Of a stretch of DNA of 64,000 nucleotides, positions 25,639-35,601 are shown piece by piece. Each line of letters opens with the position of its first letter. Position 1 is the first letter of the stretch. A model generated the notes under the pieces. The model saw nothing but the letters and a program-made list of their open reading frames with translations, had not been told where the DNA came from and searched no databases. The stretch comes from Elusimicrobiota bacterium (GTDB taxonomy: Bacteria > Elusimicrobiota > UBA5214 > JBBAAG01): assembly GCA_041658405.1 (NCBI GenBank), contig JBBAAG010000004.1:1-64000 (forward strand), written 5' to 3'. The position numbers and the translations under genes were made by a program.

Positions 25639-27132
25639 ATGAACCGTTGTATTATGTTTGTTTTGTCTATGTTATTATGTGTGTCCCCGGTATTAACTGT
25701 TTATGCAACAGCGGAAGAAGCTACGGAACTCTCAACCAAAGAATCTGTGGTGGTATACCCTTTCAACGACAGCACCGGTAAAAGTTTATCTCAAGCGGTA
25801 ACAGATTTGGTAATCAACAAAATAATTAATCTCGGACGGTTTACCATAGTGGAACGCGAGAAACTACAAAAAATTTTGGCAGAACAACAACTTGCGATGT
25901 CCGGCGCAGTAGATGAAAACACAGCCGTAAAAATCGGGCAGTTACTCGGTGCGAAAAAAGCAATCGCGGGAACCATAACGGTTTATGACGCAACAAAAGG
26001 CGAAGGCGACGACGGCGTAAAATGGTCCGCCAATATCGGGATGGTTGTACGGTTGATAGATATAGAAACTGCTGAATTATTAAAATCCAGTGAAGTTCGC
26101 GGATCGGGCAGCGGGAAGACGGAAGGCGCAGCAAAACAGGCAGCGTTATCCTCTGCGATGACGTCAATAGAATATGATATCCGCAAGATGTTCAAACTAA
26201 AACTCAAGATCGCGAATATCACAGATAAAGGTGTGTACATAACCGCAGGGAATAACCTGGGATTGAAAAAAGGGTATAAGTTTGATGTAATCCGCCGTGG
26301 CGAACCTATCAAAGATTCCGAAGGTAATATTCTGGAAATCCCGAAGGAAAAAGTTGCTACGCTTAAAGTTGAACAAGTGCATGGGAACACCAGTATCGCA
26401 AAAGTGTCAGCGTCAAAAGGTGAGATCAAACCTGGCGATATGCTGGAGGAATGGGTAACTTTTGGCTTACGCGCATACGTGGGACTAAACTATTTACCGT
26501 TCCAGATGACCGCAAGTACTGTTACAATGACCTGGTTTGACGGCGTGGATACCTACGACCTTGGGTTTACTCAAAAAGCAATGAGTTCCACCCTCGGAGT
26601 ATTTTTTGGCGCGGAGAAAGAAGCCGACCCGTTTACCGCTGGTATGCGTGCAGGGTTCGTTTTTGGCGGTGAAAAAATTTCTGCGGGTGAGGTCGGGCTT
26701 TATGGTAAAGCGGAACTCACGGGACAGGTTATCAGTGTTGGCGCAAATATTGACCTTGGATTACTCTACGCATTTGGTACATTAGGTACTGTGGGGAAAG
26801 GTAATGTCAGCGGCGCAAATTTTGCGTGGGGCCCAAAAGGCGAAAAAATTAATGAAGGTACTGCAATTAATGCTGCGGGATATGCTTTAGGTATAACACC
26901 GTCAGCGGATGTGCGGTTAAACCTTAGCGATACCAGCGGGATAAATCTTAATGTCGGATACCGTCTGTATTCTCCTATTGATACCAATAGCTGGAGTATA
27001 ATGACCAAGGATTCTGATGATAAAGAAATAGAACTCGTTACCTCCGGGACAAAAACGTTACGCGGTGCACGGCCTAGTACGTTAAATACCGGCGGGCTTG
27101 TGATCAACGTATCCTGGGTAATGATGTTCTAA
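25639..27132 (+). CDS. CsgG-family protein with C-terminal barrel-like domain
   Basis: A start at ATG 25639 with AAGGAG upstream gives 497 residues and a signal peptide (~1-24). The longer frame from 25519 overlaps the preceding gene and is rejected. The CsgG-like domain (~30-180) has VVVYPFNDSTGKSLSQAV, FTIVEREKLQKILAEQQL and AAKQAALSSAM. A linker (~190-275) follows with VYITAGNNLGLKKGYKFDV, as in CsgG/FlgT-like proteins. The last ~215 residues look like outer-membrane beta strands and end in VSWVMMF, with a terminal Phe. The two CsgG-like proteins may act together in an envelope pore or secretion assembly. A strong terminator ends the unit. Confidence 0.7.
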   Translation: MNRCIMFVLSMLLCVSPVLTVYATAEEATELSTKESVVVYPFNDSTGKSLSQAVTDLVINKIINLGRFTIVEREKLQKILAEQQLAMSGAVDENTAVKIGQLLGAKKAIAGTITVYDATKGEGDDGVKWSANIGMVVRLIDIETAELLKSSEVRGSGSGKTEGAAKQAALSSAMTSIEYDIRKMFKLKLKIANITDKGVYITAGNNLGLKKGYKFDVIRRGEPIKDSEGNILEIPKEKVATLKVEQVHGNTSIAKVSASKGEIKPGDMLEEWVTFGLRAYVGLNYLPFQMTASTVTMTWFDGVDTYDLGFTQKAMSSTLGVFFGAEKEADPFTAGMRAGFVFGGEKISAGEVGLYGKAELTGQVISVGANIDLGLLYAFGTLGTVGKGNVSGANFAWGPKGEKINEGTAINAAGYALGITPSADVRLNLSDTSGINLNVGYRLYSPIDTNSWSIMTKDSDDKEIELVTSGTKTLRGARPSTLNTGGLVINVSWVMMF

Positions 27133-27168
27133 AAAGGATCATCTATAAAGGCTTAATAATAATAATGT

Positions 27169-27218
27169 ACGCCACCCTGAATATTTTACACAAAACATCT
27201 CGGGGTGGCGTTTATTTT
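27169..27218 (+). terminator. rho-independent terminator
   Basis: ACGCCACCC (27169-27177) pairs perfectly with GGGTGGCGT (27203-27211), then TTTATTTT. It ends the CsgG-like unit and lies only 14 nt before the next start codon (27232), so it could also act on the downstream gene. Confidence 0.85.
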
Positions 27219-27231
27219 CAAGGAGTACTTA

Positions 27232-29952
27232 ATGAAACAAACCGTTGTGTTTATCGTTGTAACTCTAGCGTTATCATTTACCTTGCCGGTGCACAGTGTT
27301 ATGCTTGAACCCAAAACCAATACTATTATCGCTGACACTACCTATTGTCCAGAAATACAAACTGCGTTAAATTTTACCGGCAAAATTGATGACCCGTTAT
27401 GGCAAACTGTTGCTGCAACGACTAAAGGAACAAGGTTTAATCTTATCCCCAGGATAAAGGGTAAGGCTACGCAGCAAACTGAAGTTTATACTATGTGTGA
27501 CAAAAACAACCTGTATATAGCGTTTAAATGTTACGAATCACAGATGGAGAAAGTGGTGTCAACAATGACCGCACGGGATGATCTTATTTATAGAGAAGAT
27601 TCCGTTGAGCTGTTTATTGACACGCTCGGGAACACAACTGCGTATTATCATTGTATTGCTAATACATTAGGCACGCAGTTTGATGAGTATACTATGGGCA
27701 CAAGTGATAAATGGACCGGTGACTGGAAAGTTTTAACAAACAAAACCAGCGGGTACTGGACCAGCGAGTTTGTCATTCCGTGGACAACGCTGGGGATAAA
27801 GTTTGAACGCAACAAAATCATTGGGATAAACTTTTGCCGAAACGAACTTCCGGGAAAAGAAACTTCAACATGGTCACCGTTGTATAACCGTTTTAATGAA
27901 CCTTCAAATTTTGGCGCGATGATTATTGGCCGCCATGAGCTTGATACAGGAATTGAAGCAAAGATTTCGGGTATCCGCGACTTTTCTGCCGGGAAGGATA
28001 ATATTGTTAATTTAATTGTTAAAAACACCTCTTCTGCCAGTAAAACACTACTTTTTTCTGCGTCATTTACAATAAATAATGTTACTAAACAACTTGCGGA
28101 TAAAACTTTTACCGTTAAACCCGGGCAATCAGAGAGTTTGTCCGCCGGATATACCCCCGACGAAATCGGCCCGCAGAAGGTGCAGTTACAAATTGTAGAT
28201 AAAGCCACGGGTGATGTTATATTATTAAAAAATGTATCTTTCAATGTTTCACCTCTGGCGTTAAGTAATTACGGGTACGTTTTACCTTCTAACCCAGACA
28301 TTACAGCCTGGTGGTGTGAGAATACGTATAAAGTAGGAAAGTTCCGCGATTTGCCTGCAGAAAAAGCTTTGGCGGTAAAAATCTATGCTGCGGGTAACGA
28401 ACGTGAACACTTCCAGCTTGTGCTTCACGGGAAGAAAAAACTTGAAAATATAAAAATATCCGCTGCCGCCCTTACCGGCCCTGACGGTGCGGTGATACCC
28501 AATAATTGTTATGAGATAAAAGTTGTGAGTTACGTATACGTCCACACGCCAACCGATATTTTTGGTAGTGTTGGTTCTTACCCTGACCCGTTGCCCTTAC
28601 ATACCGCGCCGTTTGGTATTGAACCAAATGAGAACCAGCCGGTATGGTTTACAATAAACGTTCCTGAAGACGCAAAGCCTGGTGTGTACAAAACAATAAT
28701 AAAAATTGTATCCTCAAACACTGCACCGCTTTCTGTCCCGGTTGAGCTCAAGGTTCGCAGGTTTGCGTTAACAAAAGAAACGCATACTCCTACTGCCTAC
28801 GGTATTTGGTTGATGACAGAACGGCACGGAGCGAAAACACAGGAACAGGTAGAGAAAGTATATGAAAACTATTGGGAAAACTACAGCCGTCACAGAATAT
28901 CGCCGTATGACCCGTTCATTTTTCATCCCATAAAGAAGGATATAAAAAAATTGGCAGATGGGACGTATGACGTTAAACTCGACTTCACGGATTTTGATAA
29001 TTACGCGGAGAAAGTGTTTAACGAGTACAGATTCACCGCGTTCAACCTCGGATTCGATACTGTACCCGAAAAACTGGGTGAAGAAACACGGTTTTCTGAC
29101 GCGTATAAAAAGTTGCATAAGCAAGTTTATGGCGGGATCGTCGACCATCTCCGTGAAAAAGGGTGGTTGGAAAAAGCGTATTGTTACTGGATAGACGAAC
29201 CTCATCCCGGAGCGGATTACGAGCTTGCGGAACAGGGATATGAATTGTTAAAACAAAACTGTCCTGGCTTGCGCCGGGTGTTGACTGAAACACACGAAAA
29301 GTCGCCGTCACCTACTTTCACCGGTATGGTTGACCTCTGGGTACCCATTACAAACAGGTACAGCCACGACCTTGCAGAACCACGGCAGGCGGTAGGTGAA
29401 GAAGTGTGGTGTTATGTCTGTACAGGCCCGCGTGCGCCATACCCCAACGTATTTGTTGATCACCCGGCGATTAACCACCGCATAATTTTTTGGCAAATGC
29501 AAAAGTATAACATTACCGGATCGTTGTACTGGACGATAGGGTTTTGGAACCACGGCAACCCATGGCTTGACCCGTTATCCTACAGTAAAGATGATAAGTC
29601 CGGTAATTTTGGTAACGGCGACGGGCGGTTGGTATACCCTCCCAGAGTGGAGGAACATCCTGCGGACTTCATTGATTCCGGGCCGGTGGATTCAATCCGG
29701 TGGGAGCTCGTGAGTAAAGGAATTGAAGACCGCGAATATTTTTGGATACTCAACCGCGAACTCGCGCGGGTAAAAAAACTTAACCGCACAGACAGTGCGG
29801 TGACTAATGCTATCCGCCAGGCGGGGGACGCATTGGAATTACCAAATAAACTTTCACGTACAATGACGGATTTTGAGAAAGACCCGCAGAAACTGTACGC
29901 TGCGCGGGAATTCGTTGCAAATATGATAGAATCTCTTATGGACATTCAATGA
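27232..29952 (+). CDS. secreted DUF4091 glycoside-hydrolase-like protein with CBM9-like domain
   Basis: The start at ATG 27232 follows AAGGAG; the frame opens nine codons earlier at GTG inside the terminator. The 906-residue protein has a signal peptide (~1-22). Residues ~35-225 resemble a CBM9-like domain (KIDDPLWQTV, REDSVELFIDT, SEFVIPWTTLGI). A beta-rich linker runs to ~510. The C-terminal part is the DUF4091 module (GYELLKQNCPGLRRVLTETH, SLYWTIGFWNHGNPWLDP, GRLVYPPR, SIRWELVSKGIEDREYF), with an upstream TIM-barrel-like domain that includes YCYWIDEPHPGADY. DUF4091 proteins are treated as glycosidase-related, but their substrate is unknown. The stop overlaps the following hybrid kinase start by ATGA. 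Confidence 0.8.
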   Translation: MKQTVVFIVVTLALSFTLPVHSVMLEPKTNTIIADTTYCPEIQTALNFTGKIDDPLWQTVAATTKGTRFNLIPRIKGKATQQTEVYTMCDKNNLYIAFKCYESQMEKVVSTMTARDDLIYREDSVELFIDTLGNTTAYYHCIANTLGTQFDEYTMGTSDKWTGDWKVLTNKTSGYWTSEFVIPWTTLGIKFERNKIIGINFCRNELPGKETSTWSPLYNRFNEPSNFGAMIIGRHELDTGIEAKISGIRDFSAGKDNIVNLIVKNTSSASKTLLFSASFTINNVTKQLADKTFTVKPGQSESLSAGYTPDEIGPQKVQLQIVDKATGDVILLKNVSFNVSPLALSNYGYVLPSNPDITAWWCENTYKVGKFRDLPAEKALAVKIYAAGNEREHFQLVLHGKKKLENIKISAAALTGPDGAVIPNNCYEIKVVSYVYVHTPTDIFGSVGSYPDPLPLHTAPFGIEPNENQPVWFTINVPEDAKPGVYKTIIKIVSSNTAPLSVPVELKVRRFALTKETHTPTAYGIWLMTERHGAKTQEQVEKVYENYWENYSRHRISPYDPFIFHPIKKDIKKLADGTYDVKLDFTDFDNYAEKVFNEYRFTAFNLGFDTVPEKLGEETRFSDAYKKLHKQVYGGIVDHLREKGWLEKAYCYWIDEPHPGADYELAEQGYELLKQNCPGLRRVLTETHEKSPSPTFTGMVDLWVPITNRYSHDLAEPRQAVGEEVWCYVCTGPRAPYPNVFVDHPAINHRIIFWQMQKYNITGSLYWTIGFWNHGNPWLDPLSYSKDDKSGNFGNGDGRLVYPPRVEEHPADFIDSGPVDSIRWELVSKGIEDREYFWILNRELARVKKLNRTDSAVTNAIRQAGDALELPNKLSRTMTDFEKDPQKLYAAREFVANMIESLMDIQ

Positions 29953-32927
29953 ACGCCCTTATATTTTTTGTTTATGGCATAAGTTTTTTAATCATTGGCA
30001 TTGCTGTTTTATCAAGCATAAACAAACAGAGTACATATAGAATTAACGGGTTACTCTGGCTTTTTGCACTCTACGCTTTGTTACATGCCCCCGCTGACTT
30101 TATTGATATATGGAATTTGTCTGGCAGGAAAAGTTATCCGTTATTTATCATAGGACAGGCGCTGACTTTCACAGCATACATATTTTTATTCGAATTTGGC
30201 AGGCGCCTCCTAAAAATATCTAAATATCTCATTCCTTCCCTTCTTTTTACAACAATTATTCTAAGTTTTAGCTCCACCGACTTCTGGGTTACCCTAAACA
30301 TTTTGTTTGGTTACTTCATAAGATTCCCGGCAGGTGTTATCACAGGGATAGGCATCATCCTGTATTCTTATAGAGAAAACCAATTGAAGGAACAGCCGAA
30401 ATTAATAAAATATTTTTGGATTTGGGGCATAACAACAATTTTATGGGCATTTTTCTGCGGGTTAGTCAGGATGAAAGGCAATTTTTTTCCAGCTAACATA
30501 CTAAACATCCCTTCTTTTATGGAAACAACCGGTCTATCGGTTTATGTGTTTAGGACAGGCTGCGCGATAGTATCAACCATTGCTATATTAAACATTTTTA
30601 AGGCGGATTTCAGGAAAAAGTATTACAGCCAACCATTGATAATCTTGACACTTACAATGTCAATAATCTTTATTTGCGAATTTATTATTATGCTATTTTT
30701 ATTATCCCTTCCGCCAATATCTGTTTGGCATGAAGCGCTTATTGACGCGTTAATACTCAGCATTCTCATTTCCCCGGGCCTATACTCCTTTGTATTTAAA
30801 CCACTAATATTCGAGATTAAAGAGCGTACAAAAAAGGAAGTACAGCTCCAGGCAGCGAATGAAATAATCCGTAAGAAACTTGAGTTCAGCGATAATAACC
30901 TTGAGCGCAGTTATGAAATCCAAAAGATATTGAATGAAATACTGAAAATATCGCTTTCCCGCCTTTCGTTAAACAAAATGATGGAAAAAGTGTTGGATAT
31001 TGTACTTTCAATCCCCTGGATATCTTTTGAATCACGGGGCGGTATTTTCCTGGCTGATGAAAAAGGGCAAAATCTTATAATGAATGCGCAGAGAGGATTA
31101 TCGTCGTTTATTCAGGAAAAGTGTAATAATTTACCTTATGGCAAATGTTTGTGCGGCCGTGCTGCTCAAACAAAGGAAATTGTATTCTCCGCCGGTCTTG
31201 ATAACAGACATGAAATTAGTTACGAAGGAATATTGCCTCATGGCCATTACTGCGTACCTATTATGAACAAAGGCAATGTACTGGGTGTTATCAATATCTA
31301 CACAAAACCCGGGCATGTGAGAAATGGAATTGATGAAGAATTATTAATCGCGGTATCAAATGTGCTTTCCGGAATTATTTTGCATAAACAAACCGAAGAG
31401 AAACTTGATCTCGAGAAGGAAAGAATCGCAGTAACACTACGAAACATGACGGAAGGCGTTATTGCGACTGATACTACAGGCAAAATTGTGCTTATGAACA
31501 AAACCGCGGAAGCATTAACCGGCTGGCCGTTTAGTTTTGCGCAGGGGACAGATATCGATACCGTGTTTAATCTAGAACATCCGGAAAATACTAAGATCAG
31601 CTCATTTGTAAAAACAACTGTTGTCACCGGATTGATCGATGATATTGGAAACTCAATACTTACGGACAAAAATGGTGCGCAAAAAACTATATCTGCAAGT
31701 ATTTCGCCTATAAGGAATAAGGAAAGTGTTGTGATAGGTACTGTTATTGTATTCATTGATATCACCGAAAAACTGAAAACTGAAAAAGAAATGCTTAAAG
31801 CACAAAAACTTGAATCTATTGGCTTACTTGCTGGCGGTATTGCTCACGATTTCAATAATTTTTTAACCACAATACTCGGTAATATATCAATTGCAAAAAC
31901 CAATACGGAGCTCGACAGCGAGACAACTGAGATATTGACAGACGCGGAAAATGCTGCATTCAACGCAAAAAATTTGACGCATCAACTCCTAACTTTTTCA
32001 AAAGGCGGGAACCCTGTAAAAGAAATCGTTGCAATAAATGAACTGGTAAGCAACGCCATAAACTTTTGTGTCCGGGGAACAAATGTAAGGCATAACATAT
32101 CCTTACACGCAGGTACATTTTTAGCTGAAGCTGATAAAGGACAGATTACCCAGGTTATCAATAATCTTGTAATCAACGCAGTACAAGCTATGCCTGATGG
32201 CGGTACTATTAATGTCACGCTTGAAAATATATTTTTTGCAAATGAAACCAGGCTTAGCGAAGGAATACTGATCTCTCCGGGTAATTACGTAGAAGTATCT
32301 ATACAAGACAGCGGTATTGGAATTGCGCCGGAACATCTCAACAAAATATTTGATGCATATTTTACCACAAAACAAAAAGGCAGCGGGTTAGGCCTGGCGG
32401 TAACGTATTCAATAATAAAAAAACATAATGGTTATCTGACTGTCGAATCCACACCAGGCAAGGGCACTACTTTTCACATCTATCTCCCCGCGGTAAAAGG
32501 CGATAATATTATCACTAAAACAGTCGATACGCCTTTAATAAAAGGGAAAGGGCGGATTCTTTTACTGGACGACGATGAAATGATTATACGGGTAGCGGAA
32601 AGGATGTTAAACAAGCTAGGCTATGACGTTGACTCCGCGAAAACTGGTGAAGAAATTATCAAAATATTTATTGATACCAAAACTGCGGGAGGGACATTCG
32701 CGGCAGTTATACTAGACCTTACAATTTTGGGCGGGATGGGTGGATTGGAAACTGCAAAAAAATTGATTGAAATTGATAAAGATACAAAAATGATTGTTTC
32801 CAGCGGGTACTCAAGCGGCGATGTTGTATCTGATTATAAAAACCACGGTTTTATTGCTGTTCTTTCGAAACCATATTTGCTTGAAGAACTTAGTAAAACA
32901 CTGGCGGCTGTAATTTCTTCTACCTGA
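29949..32927 (+). CDS. membrane hybrid histidine kinase (7TM-like, GAF, PAS, HisKA, HATPase, REC)
   Basis: 992 residues. About eight or nine hydrophobic spans fill residues 1-290. A GAF domain (~330-480) has YGKCLCGRAAQTKEIVFSAG. A PAS domain (~488-605) contains MTEGVIATDTTGKIVLMN. HisKA has LAGGIAHDFNNFLTTILGN, with the phospho-acceptor His in the HDFNN box typical of hybrid kinases. HATPase has NAVQAMPDGG and GSGLGLAVTYSIIKKH. A C-terminal receiver (~865-992) has LLLDDDEM and the acceptor Asp in AVILDLTILGGMGG. The start overlaps the secreted hydrolase stop codon, so sensing and degradation genes are translationally coupled. The ligand is unknown. Confidence 0.88.
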   Translation: MNALIFFVYGISFLIIGIAVLSSINKQSTYRINGLLWLFALYALLHAPADFIDIWNLSGRKSYPLFIIGQALTFTAYIFLFEFGRRLLKISKYLIPSLLFTTIILSFSSTDFWVTLNILFGYFIRFPAGVITGIGIILYSYRENQLKEQPKLIKYFWIWGITTILWAFFCGLVRMKGNFFPANILNIPSFMETTGLSVYVFRTGCAIVSTIAILNIFKADFRKKYYSQPLIILTLTMSIIFICEFIIMLFLLSLPPISVWHEALIDALILSILISPGLYSFVFKPLIFEIKERTKKEVQLQAANEIIRKKLEFSDNNLERSYEIQKILNEILKISLSRLSLNKMMEKVLDIVLSIPWISFESRGGIFLADEKGQNLIMNAQRGLSSFIQEKCNNLPYGKCLCGRAAQTKEIVFSAGLDNRHEISYEGILPHGHYCVPIMNKGNVLGVINIYTKPGHVRNGIDEELLIAVSNVLSGIILHKQTEEKLDLEKERIAVTLRNMTEGVIATDTTGKIVLMNKTAEALTGWPFSFAQGTDIDTVFNLEHPENTKISSFVKTTVVTGLIDDIGNSILTDKNGAQKTISASISPIRNKESVVIGTVIVFIDITEKLKTEKEMLKAQKLESIGLLAGGIAHDFNNFLTTILGNISIAKTNTELDSETTEILTDAENAAFNAKNLTHQLLTFSKGGNPVKEIVAINELVSNAINFCVRGTNVRHNISLHAGTFLAEADKGQITQVINNLVINAVQAMPDGGTINVTLENIFFANETRLSEGILISPGNYVEVSIQDSGIGIAPEHLNKIFDAYFTTKQKGSGLGLAVTYSIIKKHNGYLTVESTPGKGTTFHIYLPAVKGDNIITKTVDTPLIKGKGRILLLDDDEMIIRVAERMLNKLGYDVDSAKTGEEIIKIFIDTKTAGGTFAAVILDLTILGGMGGLETAKKLIEIDKDTKMIVSSGYSSGDVVSDYKNHGFIAVLSKPYLLEELSKTLAAVISST

Positions 32928-32939
32928 AGGAGGTTGTTT

Positions 32940-34847
32940 ATGGAAACATTTTCTCGTTGGTTAAATACGCGGCTTGACTCTGACCCGCCATTTACGTTTA
33001 CTTATGGTGGGGCGGGGTTTAAAGATATTATTAAAACCTGGGCGATCTCGCGGGCTACTACACAAATTGATACCCATCGCAAGAAGCATATAATAACCTA
33101 TACCGACCCAAAAACAGGGCTGGAAGTTTTGTTTGAAGGAACTGAGTATACAGATTTTTCCGCGCTTGAGTGGATAATGTATTTCACTAATAAAGGAACT
33201 GTGAATACGCCTATCATAGAAAATATACTTGCACTAGATACTTTGTTAGGCAGTGAAACCGGCAAGTTTGTCGTCCACCACGCGAAAGGTAGTGATAGTA
33301 AGATTTACGACTTTCAACCATTAACCGACACTATCTCCGCGGGGAAACAACTGAAAATCTGTACAAACACCAGGTCGTCATCCGCACAATCCTTTCCTTT
33401 TTTTACTGTGGATACCAATGAAGCGGGAATCATTGCTGGGATTGGATGGTCAGGTTTTTGGGAAGCTGAGTTTATTCGCGATAACGCCAAGTCTATGCAA
33501 GTCACGGCGAAGATGAACTCAACACACTTGTTTTTGTACCCGGGCGAAATAATCCGAACACCAAGTATAGTATTAATGTTTTGGGAAGGCAATCGTATGC
33601 ACGCGCAAAACCGATGGCGGAAGTTGTTGAGAGACTATTACTCCCCTCGGCCAAACGGGAAAACATTGGAAGTTCCTTTATGCGGAACAAACTGGGGTGC
33701 GGCAACCGAGGAAGCACAAATCAAACTTATCAATTGGTATGCAGATAATAATATGGAGATAGAGTGTTTTTGGATCGACGCGGGATGGAGCGGCAAAACC
33801 GGAGACTCCTGGCCAGTAACCGCGGCAAGCCGGATTCCAAACCCTGAGTACTATCCTAACGGCCTAAAACCTGTATCTGACGCAGCGCATAAACGGGGAA
33901 ACAAGTTTTTGTTATGGGCATGGCCCAACCGCGTATTGCCCGGCGTAGAAGTTGCTGCGGAACATCCCGAATGGACAATTACTGAGGAAACTATTGACCA
34001 TGGCAACCCTGAAGCAAACGCGTGGATGATAGAAACTATTTCAAAACTTATCAAAGACCACGGGGTTGACCTTTTCCGCCAGGACGGTATCCCGTATTAC
34101 CCGAAAGATGATAATCCCGACCGGGTAGGGATTAACCAAATTCGGCATTTTGAAGGGTTCTACGCGTTTTGGGACGAACTTTTACGCCGATATCCCGGGT
34201 TAATAATCGACAACTGTGCCGGCGGGGGACGAAAAGTTGATTTAGAAACTATTAAACGCAGCGTAGTGTTTTGGCGCAGTGATTTCCAGTGTTACCAACA
34301 ATTTGACCCAATTGGGGTGCAGGGACAAGCGTACGGATTATCGTTTTGGGTACCGATAAGCGCCGGGTGTACCACACGGGCACTTACAAAGTACGGGTGC
34401 CGCAGTGCGTATAGCCCCGGGTTAGTGTTGGGATGGACTGGCCCCGATGTTTGGAAAGGTTTTGAAAACGATGATTATTGGAAAAACTTTGACTACGAAT
34501 TAGCTCGGAAGTTGTTGGCCGAGTACCGCGAGGTACGCAAATATTTTTACGGTGACTATTATCCGTTAACACCGTACAGTATTAACCGTGACGTATGGCT
34601 CGCATGGCAGTTTGACCGGCCAGACTTAGACGGGGGTGTTGTTCAAATATTCCGCCGGGATGAAAGCCCTTATAGAACTGCTCAATTGAAATTGTTTGGA
34701 CTCGATCCGGAAGCAGAGTATGAGGTTAAAGATTTTGATACGGCTATTGTTAAACGTATCGCCGGTAAAGATTTAATGGCCACCGGGCTTGATATTACTC
34801 TTACTGAAATGCCGGATTCTAAAGTTATTGTATACAAAAAAATTTGA
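32940..34847 (+). CDS. GH36-type alpha-galactosidase
   Basis: 635 residues from ATG 32940, six nt after AAGGAGG (32927-32933). The frame's in-phase TTG at 32934 is not needed. No signal peptide, so it is cytoplasmic. The (beta/alpha)8 domain has CFWIDAGWSG, FLLWAWPNRV, the nucleophile in DLFRQDGIPYY (Asp382), NCAGGGRKVDLE and the acid/base in VFWRSDFQC (Asp448). These match GH36 (melibiase-like) clan D enzymes that release terminal alpha-galactose. N-terminal beta-sandwich sequence occupies ~1-240. It lies 12 nt behind the hybrid kinase and is likely in the same operon as the DUF4091 hydrolase and kinase. Other alpha-specificities such as N-acetylgalactosaminidase occur in the family. Confidence 0.85.
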   Translation: METFSRWLNTRLDSDPPFTFTYGGAGFKDIIKTWAISRATTQIDTHRKKHIITYTDPKTGLEVLFEGTEYTDFSALEWIMYFTNKGTVNTPIIENILALDTLLGSETGKFVVHHAKGSDSKIYDFQPLTDTISAGKQLKICTNTRSSSAQSFPFFTVDTNEAGIIAGIGWSGFWEAEFIRDNAKSMQVTAKMNSTHLFLYPGEIIRTPSIVLMFWEGNRMHAQNRWRKLLRDYYSPRPNGKTLEVPLCGTNWGAATEEAQIKLINWYADNNMEIECFWIDAGWSGKTGDSWPVTAASRIPNPEYYPNGLKPVSDAAHKRGNKFLLWAWPNRVLPGVEVAAEHPEWTITEETIDHGNPEANAWMIETISKLIKDHGVDLFRQDGIPYYPKDDNPDRVGINQIRHFEGFYAFWDELLRRYPGLIIDNCAGGGRKVDLETIKRSVVFWRSDFQCYQQFDPIGVQGQAYGLSFWVPISAGCTTRALTKYGCRSAYSPGLVLGWTGPDVWKGFENDDYWKNFDYELARKLLAEYREVRKYFYGDYYPLTPYSINRDVWLAWQFDRPDLDGGVVQIFRRDESPYRTAQLKLFGLDPEAEYEVKDFDTAIVKRIAGKDLMATGLDITLTEMPDSKVIVYKKI

Positions 34848-34857
34848 ATACAGTATT

Positions 34858-35523
34858 CTAATACGATGTACCAAACTCAAGTGTTATACCGGTATGAACA
34901 TCTTCGCGGATAGTACTAAAAGTTTGGATTGAGCGTTCAATTCTTACACCAAGAAAATTACTTCCGCTCATCATATACCTGGCATTTATATTAAACATTG
35001 TAAACTTTGCTTCCGTAAAGCCAATCCCGATTTCTGTGTATAGTTCATTCAACCGTACCATTAACGCTGTAATAAATCCTGTGTAGGTTGTCATATGTTC
35101 ATAGTCATAAAGGTCTAACCGCAGGTCATTGTATGCCTTCACACCAATATCTATATTACTTGCCAGCGAAACTGACGCAAAGCCGCCATATAAAAGTCCT
35201 AAGTTCATAAATAACGGAAAATGCCCATCTGTTTTATACATTGCACCGGACATTGTTCCGTATGTACCAAAATAATCGCCCAACCGAACCGGGAATTTAT
35301 CACCAAGTATCATGGATAATAACATGTCTACCAATGAACCGCTACAATGCCCATACAAACCTATTGACGAATTGTTTATCTGTTCGTAACTATTCGGCCC
35401 TCCAACATTAAGGCCTTTTAGTCCAACATGAAAATCCTGGATTGCCAACGGCCCTTTGGAATGTACTGCCGGAACAAATATTATTGCTGCTAATAACGCT
35501 ACCACCAAAACTTTGTTTTTCAT
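34858..35523 (-). CDS. predicted small outer-membrane beta-barrel protein
   Basis: 221 residues with a clear signal peptide (MKNKVLVVALLAAIIFVPAV, cleaved after about HS at ~22). The mature part alternates short hydrophobic strands and turns (LFMNLGLLYGGFASVSLAS, FLGVRIERSIQTF) and ends in ITLEFGTSY with an aromatic last residue, as barrels do. I recognise no family. It converges on the alpha-galactosidase with a 10-bp gap, and GAGGATG precedes the ATG. It opens the minus-strand accessory strip. Confidence 0.5.
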   Translation of the reverse strand: MKNKVLVVALLAAIIFVPAVHSKGPLAIQDFHVGLKGLNVGGPNSYEQINNSSIGLYGHCSGSLVDMLLSMILGDKFPVRLGDYFGTYGTMSGAMYKTDGHFPLFMNLGLLYGGFASVSLASNIDIGVKAYNDLRLDLYDYEHMTTYTGFITALMVRLNELYTEIGIGFTEAKFTMFNINARYMMSGSNFLGVRIERSIQTFSTIREDVHTGITLEFGTSY

Positions 35524-35601
35524 TACATCCTCGCTTTCCTATAGTTGGTATGTTATTAATAAGAAATTAGTTTGTCAACCTGATTTTTAGGAAGTTTGTG
35601 A

